Assembly (NCBI GenBank): GCA_902546615.1
Contig: CACCKE010000001.1
Location: forward strand, 62,001-126,000
Length of the DNA stretch: 64,000 nucleotides
DNA from: an uncultured Pelagibacteraceae bacterium
GTDB taxonomy: Bacteria > Pseudomonadota > Alphaproteobacteria > Pelagibacterales > AG-422-B15
Direction of reading: 5' to 3'
Under the pieces are notes generated by a model that made no database searches, was not told where the DNA came from, and saw only the letters and a list, made by a program, of their open reading frames with translations. This document shows, piece by piece, positions 37,039 to 45,718 of the stretch. The stretch's first letter is position 1, and the number at the start of each line of letters is the position of its first letter. The position numbers and the translations under genes were made by a program.

Positions 37039-38783
37039 TGCTTACTCCATTGTAAAAACTTCTTTGTAATTATTGGTAAATCATCTTCATCAATTAGATC
37101 ACCCCTTCTATTGTGACCACAAAATTTTGCAATAGACATGAAAACTTTATAATTTTTTTTTGGATTACTTGTTTTTTTAAAAATAAGAACACTTGTTTTG
37201 GTTGTTGTATGTGGAGCAAATGCTTCTATAGGAATATCAATTATTGCTAGAAGTTGGCCATGCCTAATTAAATAATCTCTTATATAAGACATTTTATCGT
37301 TACCAAAAATTCCGTCTGGCAAGACTATACCAAGTCTTCCACCTTCCTTAAGCAATTCAAAACATCTTTCAATAAACAATATTTGTGGAACCTCATCTTT
37401 TTTTAATGAACCTCTAACAAATTTTCCAGCTTTATCTTTTTTTCTCATATATCCAAATTCATACTGTGATAGTATTTCTTTATTGGAGATTTTCATTTTA
37501 GAACCAAAGGGTGGATTAGTAATAATTATATCAAATTTTTCAGGCTGAACTTCGATTTTTGTTTTTGATTGCCATTCGCTAAATTTAACTAAAGAGTTTT
37601 CACAAAACACTCCAGATCTCCCATCTCCCAAGAGTGCCATATATGCTTTTGCAACCTTACTTAAAAAATTATCTTTATCTATTCCTCTGATATTTCTAAT
37701 AGCAATTTTTTGTTTCTCAGCCTCAATTTGTGACTCTGGCCATTTTAACATTGATCCATTTTTTTCTATTTTATTCCATTGGTATTTTAGGGTTTCTACA
37801 AGAAAACCACCACTACCACATGCTGGGTCTAAAACTAATTCATCTTCATTTGGATTTATCATTTCTACAATCATTCTAATCACATTTCTTGGTGTAAAAA
37901 ATTGCCCTTGCCCCCCTTTTAATGAAGGTCCAATAAATACTTCAAAAGCATCAGCAATTGCATCTCTAGAAGAATCTGAAAGACTAAATCTTTGTATTTC
38001 TCCTACCACAAACGCTAAAGAAATTTTATCCAGAGTTATTTTGTCGTTTTTATCTATTACATCATCAAATTTTTTTACAACCTCTTCAAAAATCTTCAAA
38101 ATTCTATCTTTCACTACTTTTGGATCTTCATCAGTTCCCAATCTAAACTTTGGTGCATCCTCAGGTTTAGTAAATCTTTCATCATATATTTTACAAAAAA
38201 TTAAATTAATCATTTGTTGAGCAAGAACTTCATCTCTTGTTGCTCCAACTACATTAGGTGCTAAAAAATTTCTAATTGTTTTAAATAGTGTTTTTAGATT
38301 TCTTGCTGGCTTTAGATCTTTTCTTTTAAAATTACCTATATCTTCTAGTCGTTCACCATACTTAGGAAAAGCAGGTAATTCATTGTAGAAAACCTTACCT
38401 TTTGAATAAGTTTTGTGTAATATAAATTTTTCTTCACCATTAAACCAAATTCCAATACTCGCATCTGAAAATTTTAAATAATCTTTAAGTTGTTTTATGC
38501 CAGATTTTTTATCAGGTTGTTTGCATTCAACTACTATTTCTAAATCTTCGTCCTTTTTTTTTGAATTTTTAAATATAGCAATATCAACAGGGTAACTTGA
38601 TTTTTCTGCTGATGGTCTTTCCCTTACCCTATATTGCGGTCTAGTTTGTATATTTGCTATAGGATAATCGTAATCTTCCACTAAAATTTTTGAAAATGGT
38701 TGGGTCGCCTCTCTTTCCTCTGGAGTATTTTTTACTTCAACACCACTGATAAAATCGATAATTATTTTATCATTTTTTGCCAT
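37035..38783 (-). CDS. HsdR-N-type nuclease domain fused to an N6-adenine DNA methylase (HsdM-like)
   Basis: 582 aa. Residues 35-130 look like a type I HsdR N-terminal PD-(D/E)xK domain: YPVDIAIF with Asp67, then LEIVVECKQPD with Glu86-x-Lys88. Residues about 160-290 are the HsdM helical domain. The methylase has motif I LDPACGSGGF (318-327) and motif IV TNPPFG (422-427). No helicase motor is fused or adjacent, and no separate hsdR is in the window. A nuclease-methylase chain plus a separate S subunit is the arrangement of BcgI-type (type IIB) enzymes. Cleavage activity is inferred. Confidence 0.85.
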   Translation of the reverse strand: MAKNDKIIIDFISGVEVKNTPEEREATQPFSKILVEDYDYPIANIQTRPQYRVRERPSAEKSSYPVDIAIFKNSKKKDEDLEIVVECKQPDKKSGIKQLKDYLKFSDASIGIWFNGEEKFILHKTYSKGKVFYNELPAFPKYGERLEDIGNFKRKDLKPARNLKTLFKTIRNFLAPNVVGATRDEVLAQQMINLIFCKIYDERFTKPEDAPKFRLGTDEDPKVVKDRILKIFEEVVKKFDDVIDKNDKITLDKISLAFVVGEIQRFSLSDSSRDAIADAFEVFIGPSLKGGQGQFFTPRNVIRMIVEMINPNEDELVLDPACGSGGFLVETLKYQWNKIEKNGSMLKWPESQIEAEKQKIAIRNIRGIDKDNFLSKVAKAYMALLGDGRSGVFCENSLVKFSEWQSKTKIEVQPEKFDIIITNPPFGSKMKISNKEILSQYEFGYMRKKDKAGKFVRGSLKKDEVPQILFIERCFELLKEGGRLGIVLPDGIFGNDKMSYIRDYLIRHGQLLAIIDIPIEAFAPHTTTKTSVLIFKKTSNPKKNYKVFMSIAKFCGHNRRGDLIDEDDLPIITKKFLQWSKQ

Positions 38784-38828
38784 ATATTTAATTCTAACAA
38801 ATCAAATTAAATTTATCTAAGAAAAAGT

Positions 38829-38853
38829 CGTACTACACAACGTACTACACATT
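38829..38853. repeat. 25-bp inner direct repeat, right copy
   Basis: CGTACTACACAACGTACTACACATT, 23/25 identical to 35614-35638 and in the same orientation. It contains two tandem GTACTACACA units 12 bases apart, and lies 46 bases upstream of the methylase-fusion start, so it could alternatively be an operator for that gene. Confidence 0.7.
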
Positions 38854-38953
38854 CGCTGATTTTAAATAGCTTTAATCGACATTTTTAATTGTAAAGATAA
38901 GGTAAAGGTTAGTGGGAGTCGGTAGAGTCTTAACGATGTATCACAAGTGTTGG

Positions 38954-38974
38954 TTTCATTAACCAGTAGTTCAT
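38954..38974. repeat. 21-bp direct repeat, gpsA-side end of the island (remnant EVE start)
   Basis: Exact copy of 35521-35541. On the minus strand it still reads ATG-AAC-TAC-TGG-TTA-ATG-AAA one base after the gpsA stop, then runs PTLVIHR and stops, so it is a dead 14-codon stub of the EVE gene. This fixes the original insertion point between gpsA and EVE. Confidence 0.9.
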
Positions 38975-38975
38975 G

Positions 38976-39974
38976 TTATTCCTTTGTGATTGGTCTATTT
39001 AAAAGTTCTTGAATTGTAACATCAATATTTTTCTTTCGATATAAAACTTTGTAAATAGCGTCATTGATTGGCAAATCCAATTTTTTTTCAACAGATAGTT
39101 TTTTTAATGCTCTAACAGTGAATACTCCCTCAGCGATTGAAAACTTTTTTTCAATGATTTGATTAAGTGTTTTGCCTTTTGCAAGATCAATTCCTAACGA
39201 AAAATTTCTAGACTCTTTTGAAGAACATGTAAGAAATAAATCCCCCATACCAGACAGTCCAGCGAGCGTACTTTTTTTTGCGTTCATGGATTGGGCTACA
39301 ATTTTTATTTCTGCAAAACTTCTCGATATAATTGAAGCAACTGCGTTTTCGCCGTATTTTTTTCCAAACACAATACCACTGGCAATTGCATAAATATTTT
39401 TTAGAGCACCCGCTATTTGTGAACCAATAATGTCATCAGATAAGTAAGGCCTTAATGTTGGAGACTTAATAAGTTGTGCAATTTTATTTCCAACACTTCC
39501 ACTTTTTGAAGCAACGACAGTAGCAGCTGGTAGACCTTTTGCAATCTCAGCGGCAAAATTTGGTCCTGAAATGACAGCAATCTTATTTTTTGGAAAAATA
39601 GAGGTTACTATCTCACTTGGTAAATTCAGACTATTCATTTCTATTCCCTTAGAGCAGCAAACAAATATTGTACCAGTTTGAATATCTTTTTTTAACTTTA
39701 ATAAATTTGTTGATAAATATTGAACAGGTGAAACTAAAAATAAAATTTCACATTTGGCCACATCGAGAATTGATGTAGTGCATTTTATTTTTTTACTTAA
39801 TTTAATTTTTGGCAAATATCTTTTGTTTTCAGATATATTATTAATATTATCACAAACACTTTTTTCTTTTGCCCATAAAATAACTTTTTCTTTTTTCGAT
39901 ATTATATTTGCTAATGCAGTCCCCCATGCGCCTGCACCAATCACACCAACATCATATTTAATATTATCCTTCAA
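38976..39974 (-). CDS. gpsA: Glycerol-3-phosphate dehydrogenase [NAD(P)+]
   Basis: Makes sn-glycerol 3-phosphate for phospholipids. 332 aa. NAD-binding VGVIGAGAWGTALANIIS (8-25), VCCSKGIEM, ISGPNFAAEIAKGLPAATVVAS, and the catalytic GALKNIYAIASGI with its Lys are intact. Overlaps tsaD upstream by 11 bases. The 21-bp repeat starts one base after the gpsA stop. Confidence 0.97.
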   Translation of the reverse strand: MKDNIKYDVGVIGAGAWGTALANIISKKEKVILWAKEKSVCDNINNISENKRYLPKIKLSKKIKCTTSILDVAKCEILFLVSPVQYLSTNLLKLKKDIQTGTIFVCCSKGIEMNSLNLPSEIVTSIFPKNKIAVISGPNFAAEIAKGLPAATVVASKSGSVGNKIAQLIKSPTLRPYLSDDIIGSQIAGALKNIYAIASGIVFGKKYGENAVASIISRSFAEIKIVAQSMNAKKSTLAGLSGMGDLFLTCSSKESRNFSLGIDLAKGKTLNQIIEKKFSIAEGVFTVRALKKLSVEKKLDLPINDAIYKVLYRKKNIDVTIQELLNRPITKE

Positions 39975-41046
39975 CGGCTCTCTTACCCTTCATAAAAATA
40001 GCGTTCTTATCAAGAGGCCATCTTGGCCGGGGCTTAAAATTTAATTTATTAAATTTGTTTCTTTCAAATCTTTCAATTCCTGCTAATGCAATCATTGCAC
40101 CGTTATCAGTACAATACTTGATCGACGGAAATAAAAATTCGCAATTTTCTATAGTTTCAAGTTGTTTCAGTGAATTACGAATACTTTTATTCGCAGCAAC
40201 GCCTCCAGCGACAACAATTTTTAAATTTTTTTTAGATTTTACGATTCGTTTATATTCATTTATTGCATTTTGAGTTTTGATGAAAATAATTTTGTTTATA
40301 GTCGCTTGAAATGATGCTGACATGTCTTTTTTAAATCTTTCTGTACACCTATTTTTAGCAACAATATTTGCCACTGCAGACTTTAAGCCTGCAAATGAAA
40401 AATGTGCATTTTTTTCGTGAATTAATGGCATAGGAAGTTCAAATTTGTTTTCATTACCTAAAGCAGCATATTTTTCAATTTCGGGGCCACCTGGATAACC
40501 TAATTTAAGAAGACGAGCAGTTTTATCAAACGCTTCACCCAATGCGTCATCGATTGTGGTACCAATTCGTTTATAACTGTTAAAGTTTTTAATAATTGTA
40601 AATTCTGTATGACCCCCTGAAACTAATAATAACAGATAAGGATAATCTGTTTCTCTCTCAAGTTTTATTGAAAGAGCATGTCCCTCCAGATGATTAACAG
40701 CAATAAAAGGCTTATTTAAATAATGAGCTAGTGTTTTCCCAGCAACCACACCTACAAGCAGTCCTCCAAGCAATCCAGGTCCAGCAGTAGCAGATATTGC
40801 ATTTATTTTCTTAAAAGTCATATTTGCCTCGGATAAAGCTTTGATTATCAATTTATCAATTATGTCAGAATGCGCACGTGCCGCCAATTCTGGAACAACA
40901 CCCCCATATAATTTATGAATATCTATTTGAGACTTTACTACATTTGATAGAACTTTTAGTTTGTTATGAGATTTTTCAACAATAGAAACTGATGTTTCAT
41001 CGCAACTCGATTCAATTCCTAATACGCGTATTATTTTTTTTGTCAT
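39964..41046 (-). CDS. tsaD: tRNA N6-adenosine threonylcarbamoyltransferase TsaD
   Basis: Transfers threonylcarbamoyl to A37 of ANN-decoding tRNAs. 360 aa. The opening LGIESSCDETSVSIVE, the metal-binding NHLEGHA (His-x3-His), LLVSGGHTEF and the distal TDNGAMIALAG are all present. First gene of the minus-strand tsaD-gpsA operon, divergent from hemC with a 43-base gap. In that gap ATGATA-atg-TATCAT is a short inverted repeat that may be an operator. Confidence 0.96.
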   Translation of the reverse strand: MTKKIIRVLGIESSCDETSVSIVEKSHNKLKVLSNVVKSQIDIHKLYGGVVPELAARAHSDIIDKLIIKALSEANMTFKKINAISATAGPGLLGGLLVGVVAGKTLAHYLNKPFIAVNHLEGHALSIKLERETDYPYLLLLVSGGHTEFTIIKNFNSYKRIGTTIDDALGEAFDKTARLLKLGYPGGPEIEKYAALGNENKFELPMPLIHEKNAHFSFAGLKSAVANIVAKNRCTERFKKDMSASFQATINKIIFIKTQNAINEYKRIVKSKKNLKIVVAGGVAANKSIRNSLKQLETIENCEFLFPSIKYCTDNGAMIALAGIERFERNKFNKLNFKPRPRWPLDKNAIFMKGKRAVEG

Positions 41047-41089
41047 ATTAATGATAATGTATCATATATACTTCTAAGAATAATTATTT

Positions 41090-42052
41090 ATGTCAAATTT
41101 AAATAGAATATCGGTTGGAATAAGAGACAGCAAACTATCAAGAGCACAGACTGAAATATTGCTTAATCGGTTGATTGGTGCTGCTGACAATATAGAAATT
41201 GAGTCGTTTGATATTAAAACTATAAAAACTAAAGGTGATATCTATAACACTCAACGGCTTGACCGTATTGGTGGAAAAGGATTGTTTATAAAAGAAATTG
41301 AGCAAAACATTATTAATTGTAATATTGATGTCGGCGTCCATTCTATGAAAGACGTTCCAGTTATAGAAAGTACAGAAGATCTTGAGATTATTTGCTGGTT
41401 GCATAGGGAAGATCCTCGCGAAGCTTTAATTTCAAATTCAGGCCAAAGATTTTTTGATTTGCCATCTGGATCAATCATTGGGACAAGCTCAATTAGAAGA
41501 CGAGCTCAGATTCTTAACTTAAGAAAAGATCTTAAAATTAGGTTACTCAGAGGCAATGTTGACACTCGAATTAAAAAACTTAGAGGCAATAGTTATGATG
41601 CAATAATTCTAAGCTTAGCAGGACTTAAACGAATAGGGTTGGTTGACCAAGTAACTGAAAAACTTGATGTGGAAAAATTTCTTCCTGCAGCCAGTCAAGG
41701 AACAGTGGGAGTACAGTCAAAACGCGGCAACAAACTTAAAGAAGTATTTGGATTGATAAATCATGAAGAAACAGAAATTGAGTCATTAACTGAAAGACAA
41801 GTATTAAGAAGTATCAATGCTAATTGCAACAGCCCCATATCTGTTTATGCGAAAATTACAGAGAATATGATCTCACTGAAATGCGAAATTTTTGATCATG
41901 ATGGGAGTAAAATTTTTTCAAAACAAATTGAAGATGCAAAAAATAGATACTTAAAAATAGCAACAACACTCTCTAAAACAATTTTAAATGATATTGGTCA
42001 AGATAAAATTAATAAACTGGATGAATTAAATGATTTTGATTACACGCCCTAA
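41090..42052 (+). CDS. hemC: Hydroxymethylbilane synthase (porphobilinogen deaminase)
   Basis: Joins four porphobilinogens to hydroxymethylbilane. 320 aa. Visible are GGKGLFIKEIE, the active-site VGVHSMKDVP, the Arg-rich GTSSIRRRAQIL and LLRGNVDTRIKKL, and the dipyrromethane-cofactor Cys in ANCNSPISVYAKI (about residue 247). The stretch around the Cys is less Gly-rich than usual, but the Cys is kept. Overlaps hemD by 23 bases. Confidence 0.95.
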   Translation: MSNLNRISVGIRDSKLSRAQTEILLNRLIGAADNIEIESFDIKTIKTKGDIYNTQRLDRIGGKGLFIKEIEQNIINCNIDVGVHSMKDVPVIESTEDLEIICWLHREDPREALISNSGQRFFDLPSGSIIGTSSIRRRAQILNLRKDLKIRLLRGNVDTRIKKLRGNSYDAIILSLAGLKRIGLVDQVTEKLDVEKFLPAASQGTVGVQSKRGNKLKEVFGLINHEETEIESLTERQVLRSINANCNSPISVYAKITENMISLKCEIFDHDGSKIFSKQIEDAKNRYLKIATTLSKTILNDIGQDKINKLDELNDFDYTP

Positions 42053-42740
42053 AAAAGATTCATTAGAGTTGCAAGAGGAATTAAAAAAAATAAAAATTAA
42101 TTCAATTGTTCAAGAATTATCAACTTTTAATATTTCTAAATCTCGAACCGATTTATCGAATTCTATTATATTGATCACCAGTTTAAGATCGATCGATTAT
42201 CTTGTAAAAACAAAGACGCTTGAAACCTGTAAAAGTAGTAAGTTTTTGGTTATTGGAAAATTAACTGCGCAACGACTAACGAAATTAGGATGCAAAAACA
42301 TCATCATTACTGCAAGTGATAGCGGAGATCTACTTATACAATTGAAACGTAATCTCAAGAAAAATGAAATTATAAAGTTTCTTTGTTCAAATATTTTTAA
42401 CAAGGAACTTGTTAAGTCTCTAAAAAAATTGAGTTACAATGTTGAGCTGCTAAAGGTTTATGAAACCCATGGTATAAAAAAAATAAAAAAATCAGTTGTG
42501 CAAAAACTGAAAAATCACAATTTGACAGCAGTTATTTTTTTTTCCCAATTTTCTCTTAGGGTTTTTCTTAATTTATGCAAAGTTGAAAAGATCGATAGGG
42601 CAACACTCAAAAAGTTACATTATATATGTATTAGCAAGAGGGTTGCCGATCCAGCAATAAGATCAGGATTTAATGTACATTTATCGAATAAGCCTACAAA
42701 AGCCTCAATAATTAAACTTGTCCATAATTATTTTGCCTAA
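42030..42740 (+). CDS. hemD: Uroporphyrinogen-III synthase (putative)
   Basis: 236 aa, highly diverged family. MILITRPKKDSLELQEELKKI at the start, FLVIGKLTAQRLTKLG near 80 and the late YICISKRVADPAIRSGF are the usual weak HemD signposts. It directly follows hemC with a 23-base overlap, the standard hemCD pair, which is the main support. It would cyclise hydroxymethylbilane to uroporphyrinogen III, the substrate of HemE at the origin-proximal cluster. Confidence 0.85.
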   Translation: MILITRPKKDSLELQEELKKIKINSIVQELSTFNISKSRTDLSNSIILITSLRSIDYLVKTKTLETCKSSKFLVIGKLTAQRLTKLGCKNIIITASDSGDLLIQLKRNLKKNEIIKFLCSNIFNKELVKSLKKLSYNVELLKVYETHGIKKIKKSVVQKLKNHNLTAVIFFSQFSLRVFLNLCKVEKIDRATLKKLHYICISKRVADPAIRSGFNVHLSNKPTKASIIKLVHNYFA

Positions 42741-42948
42741 ATAATAAAAAAGCTAATTATTACAATGTATTACATGAATTCATAGCCTAAGTGGATATTT
42801 TAATAATTTCTGTTGCCAATAAACACCATAGTCAAAAAAGTTAAAAAAGTCTTGTAAATTAGAGCTTTTAATTGCTTGACTAAACTTGTTTTTTTCAGTT
42901 GAATGGTCGGATAGTTAATTTCTAATAAGGACTAAGAGGGGGACTTAT
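42741..42948. promoter_or_regulatory. Intergenic region with likely promoter of the DUF1302-DUF1329 operon
   Basis: 208 bases with no gene. TTGACT at 42876-42881 and TTGAAT at 42899-42904 are spaced 17 bases, a plausible sigma-70-type promoter (the -10 matches TATAAT at 4 of 6). A strong AGAGGGGGAC Shine-Dalgarno precedes the ATG at 42949. The upstream part is A/T-rich with no clear hairpin. Confidence 0.4.
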
Positions 42949-45699
42949 ATGTCAACGAACAATATTTTTAAAACATCTGTAAAGTATCTACTTGTTGCAT
43001 TGCTTTTTCAGTTTTCAACTATTGCAGTTAAAGCCAATGAAGTATCAATGGGTGGATTTACAGGAACCTTGACTACTAAATTATCAACGGGTTTATCAAT
43101 GAGAATGGAAGCTAATGATTGTAGATTACTTCAAGGTGACTCGCTTGCAATTTCGGGTACAATGGAAGATCGATCAGCTTTTACTTCTCATATTGGATAC
43201 GCTCCAGATAACGGAGGTGGTGGTTGTAACGTTTATGAAACAGATACATATGGAAACACTTCAACCAAAGCCATTACCCGAGTAAATGAAAACCAAGATG
43301 ATGGAAAACTAAATTTCGGAAAAAATGATGTTTTTGATGCAGGTAATTCACTAGCAATAGGATTTACAGGATCTAATGCTGATGGCGTTTCAATCAACTT
43401 ATCAGGTATTGCTTATTACAATGCTGCATTGGAATTTAACACTCCTGAACACAAGATTTTTACTAATGATCAAAAAGATGAATTTGAAAACCAATATAAA
43501 GTAGGTAACGCATATATCACTGCCCCTCTCGGTGACAATGTAGACATTACAATTGGAAATTACGTTCAATCGCAAGGTGTAACTGCTTTATTACCTATTG
43601 GTGTAAATGTTGTTAACCCTGTAAACCTACCTCTTTTAAGATCTCCAGGTGTTTCGCTTAAAGATGCTCTACTACCTCAGATGATGATTGGAGCAAATGC
43701 TTTTCTTGATAGCGGCGTAACATTGGAAGTGTATTATCAAATTGAACAAAAAGAAACTGAGATTGATGTTGCACGTTCATTTTATGGAAGTGATTTTGTA
43801 GGTGTCAATTCAGCTGACGGACTTTTAAACTCTCCGAATTACCGTCAGCGAACAAACTTACCATACGGTGGCAACTATCATAACTTAGCGGTCTGTTTAT
43901 CAGACACGGTTGCTGCAAGCTCAAGTGGTTGTGGTGATAGTGGTTTATTTGCTGGTGTCGGTGCATCAGGCACTGGTTCTCCAACAGCAGATACAGAGTC
44001 ATTATTTTACGATTTTGTAAAAGGTTTGTCTGATGGTAGCAACAGTGTGACCAATTATGCGACATTATCTGTTTTAAATGCCGGTGCGGATTATGACACA
44101 GTTATAGGTGCTGTTGCTGGGCAACTTTTAACAGCTGGAGGCATTGATAGCTCAGAGCTCGTTGGTGCGCCTGGAGCAACGGCTGCTGGAGTAACTCTGA
44201 CCAACACTCAAATTACAGACTCTCTTGATGCGTTATATGCACAATACAACGGCATAGGTAATACTGGCGGACTGGTTGCTATTAGGCGAGCTCCTGACGC
44301 TGAAGCAAAAGACTCAGGTCAGTACGGTATTAATCTTAGTGGTTATCTAGAGGAAGTTGGCTCTGGTGTTGAATGGGGTGTTTATTTCAACAATTCTCAT
44401 AGCACATCACCAAGAATTAGAATGCTTGCTATCCAAAATGGATATGCGACTACATTGTTAGCAGGTATGGGCGCAGTTCACACTTCAGTAGACTTTAGTG
44501 ATGCAACTGCAACTTTATACGAGCAAGTGTTAGGTGGCGTTGGATACGGTCCTCTACTTTGTGGAGCTGTTTTAGGAGCTCGAGTTCCTGCGTATGCAGC
44601 GTATGGAGGGTTTCAAGGTACAGCAGGAACTGCAAGTTATATTCATGATCCTGAAACATGTTTTGCTGCATTCGATAGCACTCTTGGAGGTGCATTGCAC
44701 GCTGGAGCACAGTTACAAGCTCTAGGCGCTTTATCAACTCTTGGCTTTGGAATCGGTTCTAGATACCAAATCTATTATCCTGAAGATATCGAGACATTTG
44801 GTGCTTCGATTGCTACAGGTATAGGCCCTTGGGCAACTAACTTCGAGGTTGCTTACAGACCTGATTTCCCATTGCAAATTTCAGTTCCTCAATTGGTTTT
44901 CAATGTATTTGACTCAACTGGAGGTACTGCTGTACAGAGTTATGCAACTACTGCTGCAGGTGTAGCTTCTGGTGACATAACTGGGGCAGCTTTAGCAGCA
45001 ATTGAAGCAGGGAATTCTATAGCAACAAACAAATGGTCCTCACAGCCTAACTGTGATGTTTCTTCCGCAACTGGAAAGGCATCAGCTACCATGAGTGGCT
45101 ATGCAGAATGTGATGGTACTGCTGAGTTTGATGTTTGGACTTTTGACATGAACACTGCTCGATCATTTACTGCATCTGATCCACTGGTTCAAAATGCAGG
45201 AGCTGACGGCGGTAGCCTACTTGTTGAGATCGGTGCTGTGTATCTTCCAGATGTTAATCATAATCAAGGCTTAGTATCAACAAACCATCAATCGCATGGT
45301 TTTGATGTTTACGGGAACCAATGTTCGGATATTCTTGGTTTACCAATTCTATCTCAACAGAAAAATGCTTTGTTTGGAAATAACTACTGTGAAGCTGATG
45401 CAGGTCCAGACGATTTAGCAATGACTTCACGTATTCGTGGATCATTGAATTACTATAACTTTAATAACTCCCCATGGTCTTTCTCACCTTCAATAGGTAT
45501 TGACTATGACTTCCTTGGAAACGCTCCATCTTCAATTGGTGGATGGGTTGAAGATGAGGCTAGTATTACACTTGGAAGCACCTTTACTAATGGTGGCACA
45601 AGTGTCGGTATAAACTATGTAGCCGAGCTAGGGGACTTTGAAGACAACTTAAACTCTGATAGGGATTATGTGTCTGCATCAATTTCTCATTCATTTTAA
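42949..45699 (+). CDS. DUF1302 family outer-membrane protein
   Basis: 916 aa. Signal peptide MSTNNIFKTSVKYLLVALLFQFSTIAVKA, cleaved before NEVSMGG. The beginning GGFTGTLTTKLSTGLSMRME, the PVNLPLLRSPGVSLKDALLPQMMIGANAFLDSGVTLEVYYQIEQKETEIDVARSFYGSD block and the last strand DYVSASISHSF match DUF1302 proteins, which are predicted beta barrels. A long Gly/Ala/Ser-rich segment around residues 330-460 is probably an extracellular or periplasmic insertion. DUF1302 proteins occur with DUF1329, YCF48-like proteins and RND exporters. Substrate unknown. Confidence 0.78.
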   Translation: MSTNNIFKTSVKYLLVALLFQFSTIAVKANEVSMGGFTGTLTTKLSTGLSMRMEANDCRLLQGDSLAISGTMEDRSAFTSHIGYAPDNGGGGCNVYETDTYGNTSTKAITRVNENQDDGKLNFGKNDVFDAGNSLAIGFTGSNADGVSINLSGIAYYNAALEFNTPEHKIFTNDQKDEFENQYKVGNAYITAPLGDNVDITIGNYVQSQGVTALLPIGVNVVNPVNLPLLRSPGVSLKDALLPQMMIGANAFLDSGVTLEVYYQIEQKETEIDVARSFYGSDFVGVNSADGLLNSPNYRQRTNLPYGGNYHNLAVCLSDTVAASSSGCGDSGLFAGVGASGTGSPTADTESLFYDFVKGLSDGSNSVTNYATLSVLNAGADYDTVIGAVAGQLLTAGGIDSSELVGAPGATAAGVTLTNTQITDSLDALYAQYNGIGNTGGLVAIRRAPDAEAKDSGQYGINLSGYLEEVGSGVEWGVYFNNSHSTSPRIRMLAIQNGYATTLLAGMGAVHTSVDFSDATATLYEQVLGGVGYGPLLCGAVLGARVPAYAAYGGFQGTAGTASYIHDPETCFAAFDSTLGGALHAGAQLQALGALSTLGFGIGSRYQIYYPEDIETFGASIATGIGPWATNFEVAYRPDFPLQISVPQLVFNVFDSTGGTAVQSYATTAAGVASGDITGAALAAIEAGNSIATNKWSSQPNCDVSSATGKASATMSGYAECDGTAEFDVWTFDMNTARSFTASDPLVQNAGADGGSLLVEIGAVYLPDVNHNQGLVSTNHQSHGFDVYGNQCSDILGLPILSQQKNALFGNNYCEADAGPDDLAMTSRIRGSLNYYNFNNSPWSFSPSIGIDYDFLGNAPSSIGGWVEDEASITLGSTFTNGGTSVGINYVAELGDFEDNLNSDRDYVSASISHSF

Positions 45700-45718
45700 T
45701 TAGGGAAAGGTAAGAAAA

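Larger units (their letters stand above)
35542..38974. mobile_element. 3.4-kb restriction-modification island inserted at the 5' end of the EVE gene
   Basis: The interval lies between two exact 21-bp direct repeats and separates gpsA from its expected neighbour, the EVE gene. It contains only two genes (a nuclease-methylase fusion and a specificity subunit) plus short flanks of 99 and 170 bases. The content is visibly more A/T-rich than the flanking operon. No integrase or transposase is present, and the ends carry a second, imperfect 25-bp repeat. This looks like a passively mobilised or decayed integrative element, or a precise defence-cassette insertion. Confidence 0.75.

Noticed and set aside
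42030-42740. Treating the diverged hemD as a non-heme hypothetical
   Set aside because: HemD proteins are always weakly conserved; the 23-base overlap with hemC and the N-terminal ILITRP pattern make HemD the best call.
43805-44065. Minus-strand ORFs inside the DUF1302 gene (also 44495-44737 and 45254-45445)
   Set aside because: They are His/Leu/Gln-rich shadows created by the repetitive codons of the DUF1302 gene.
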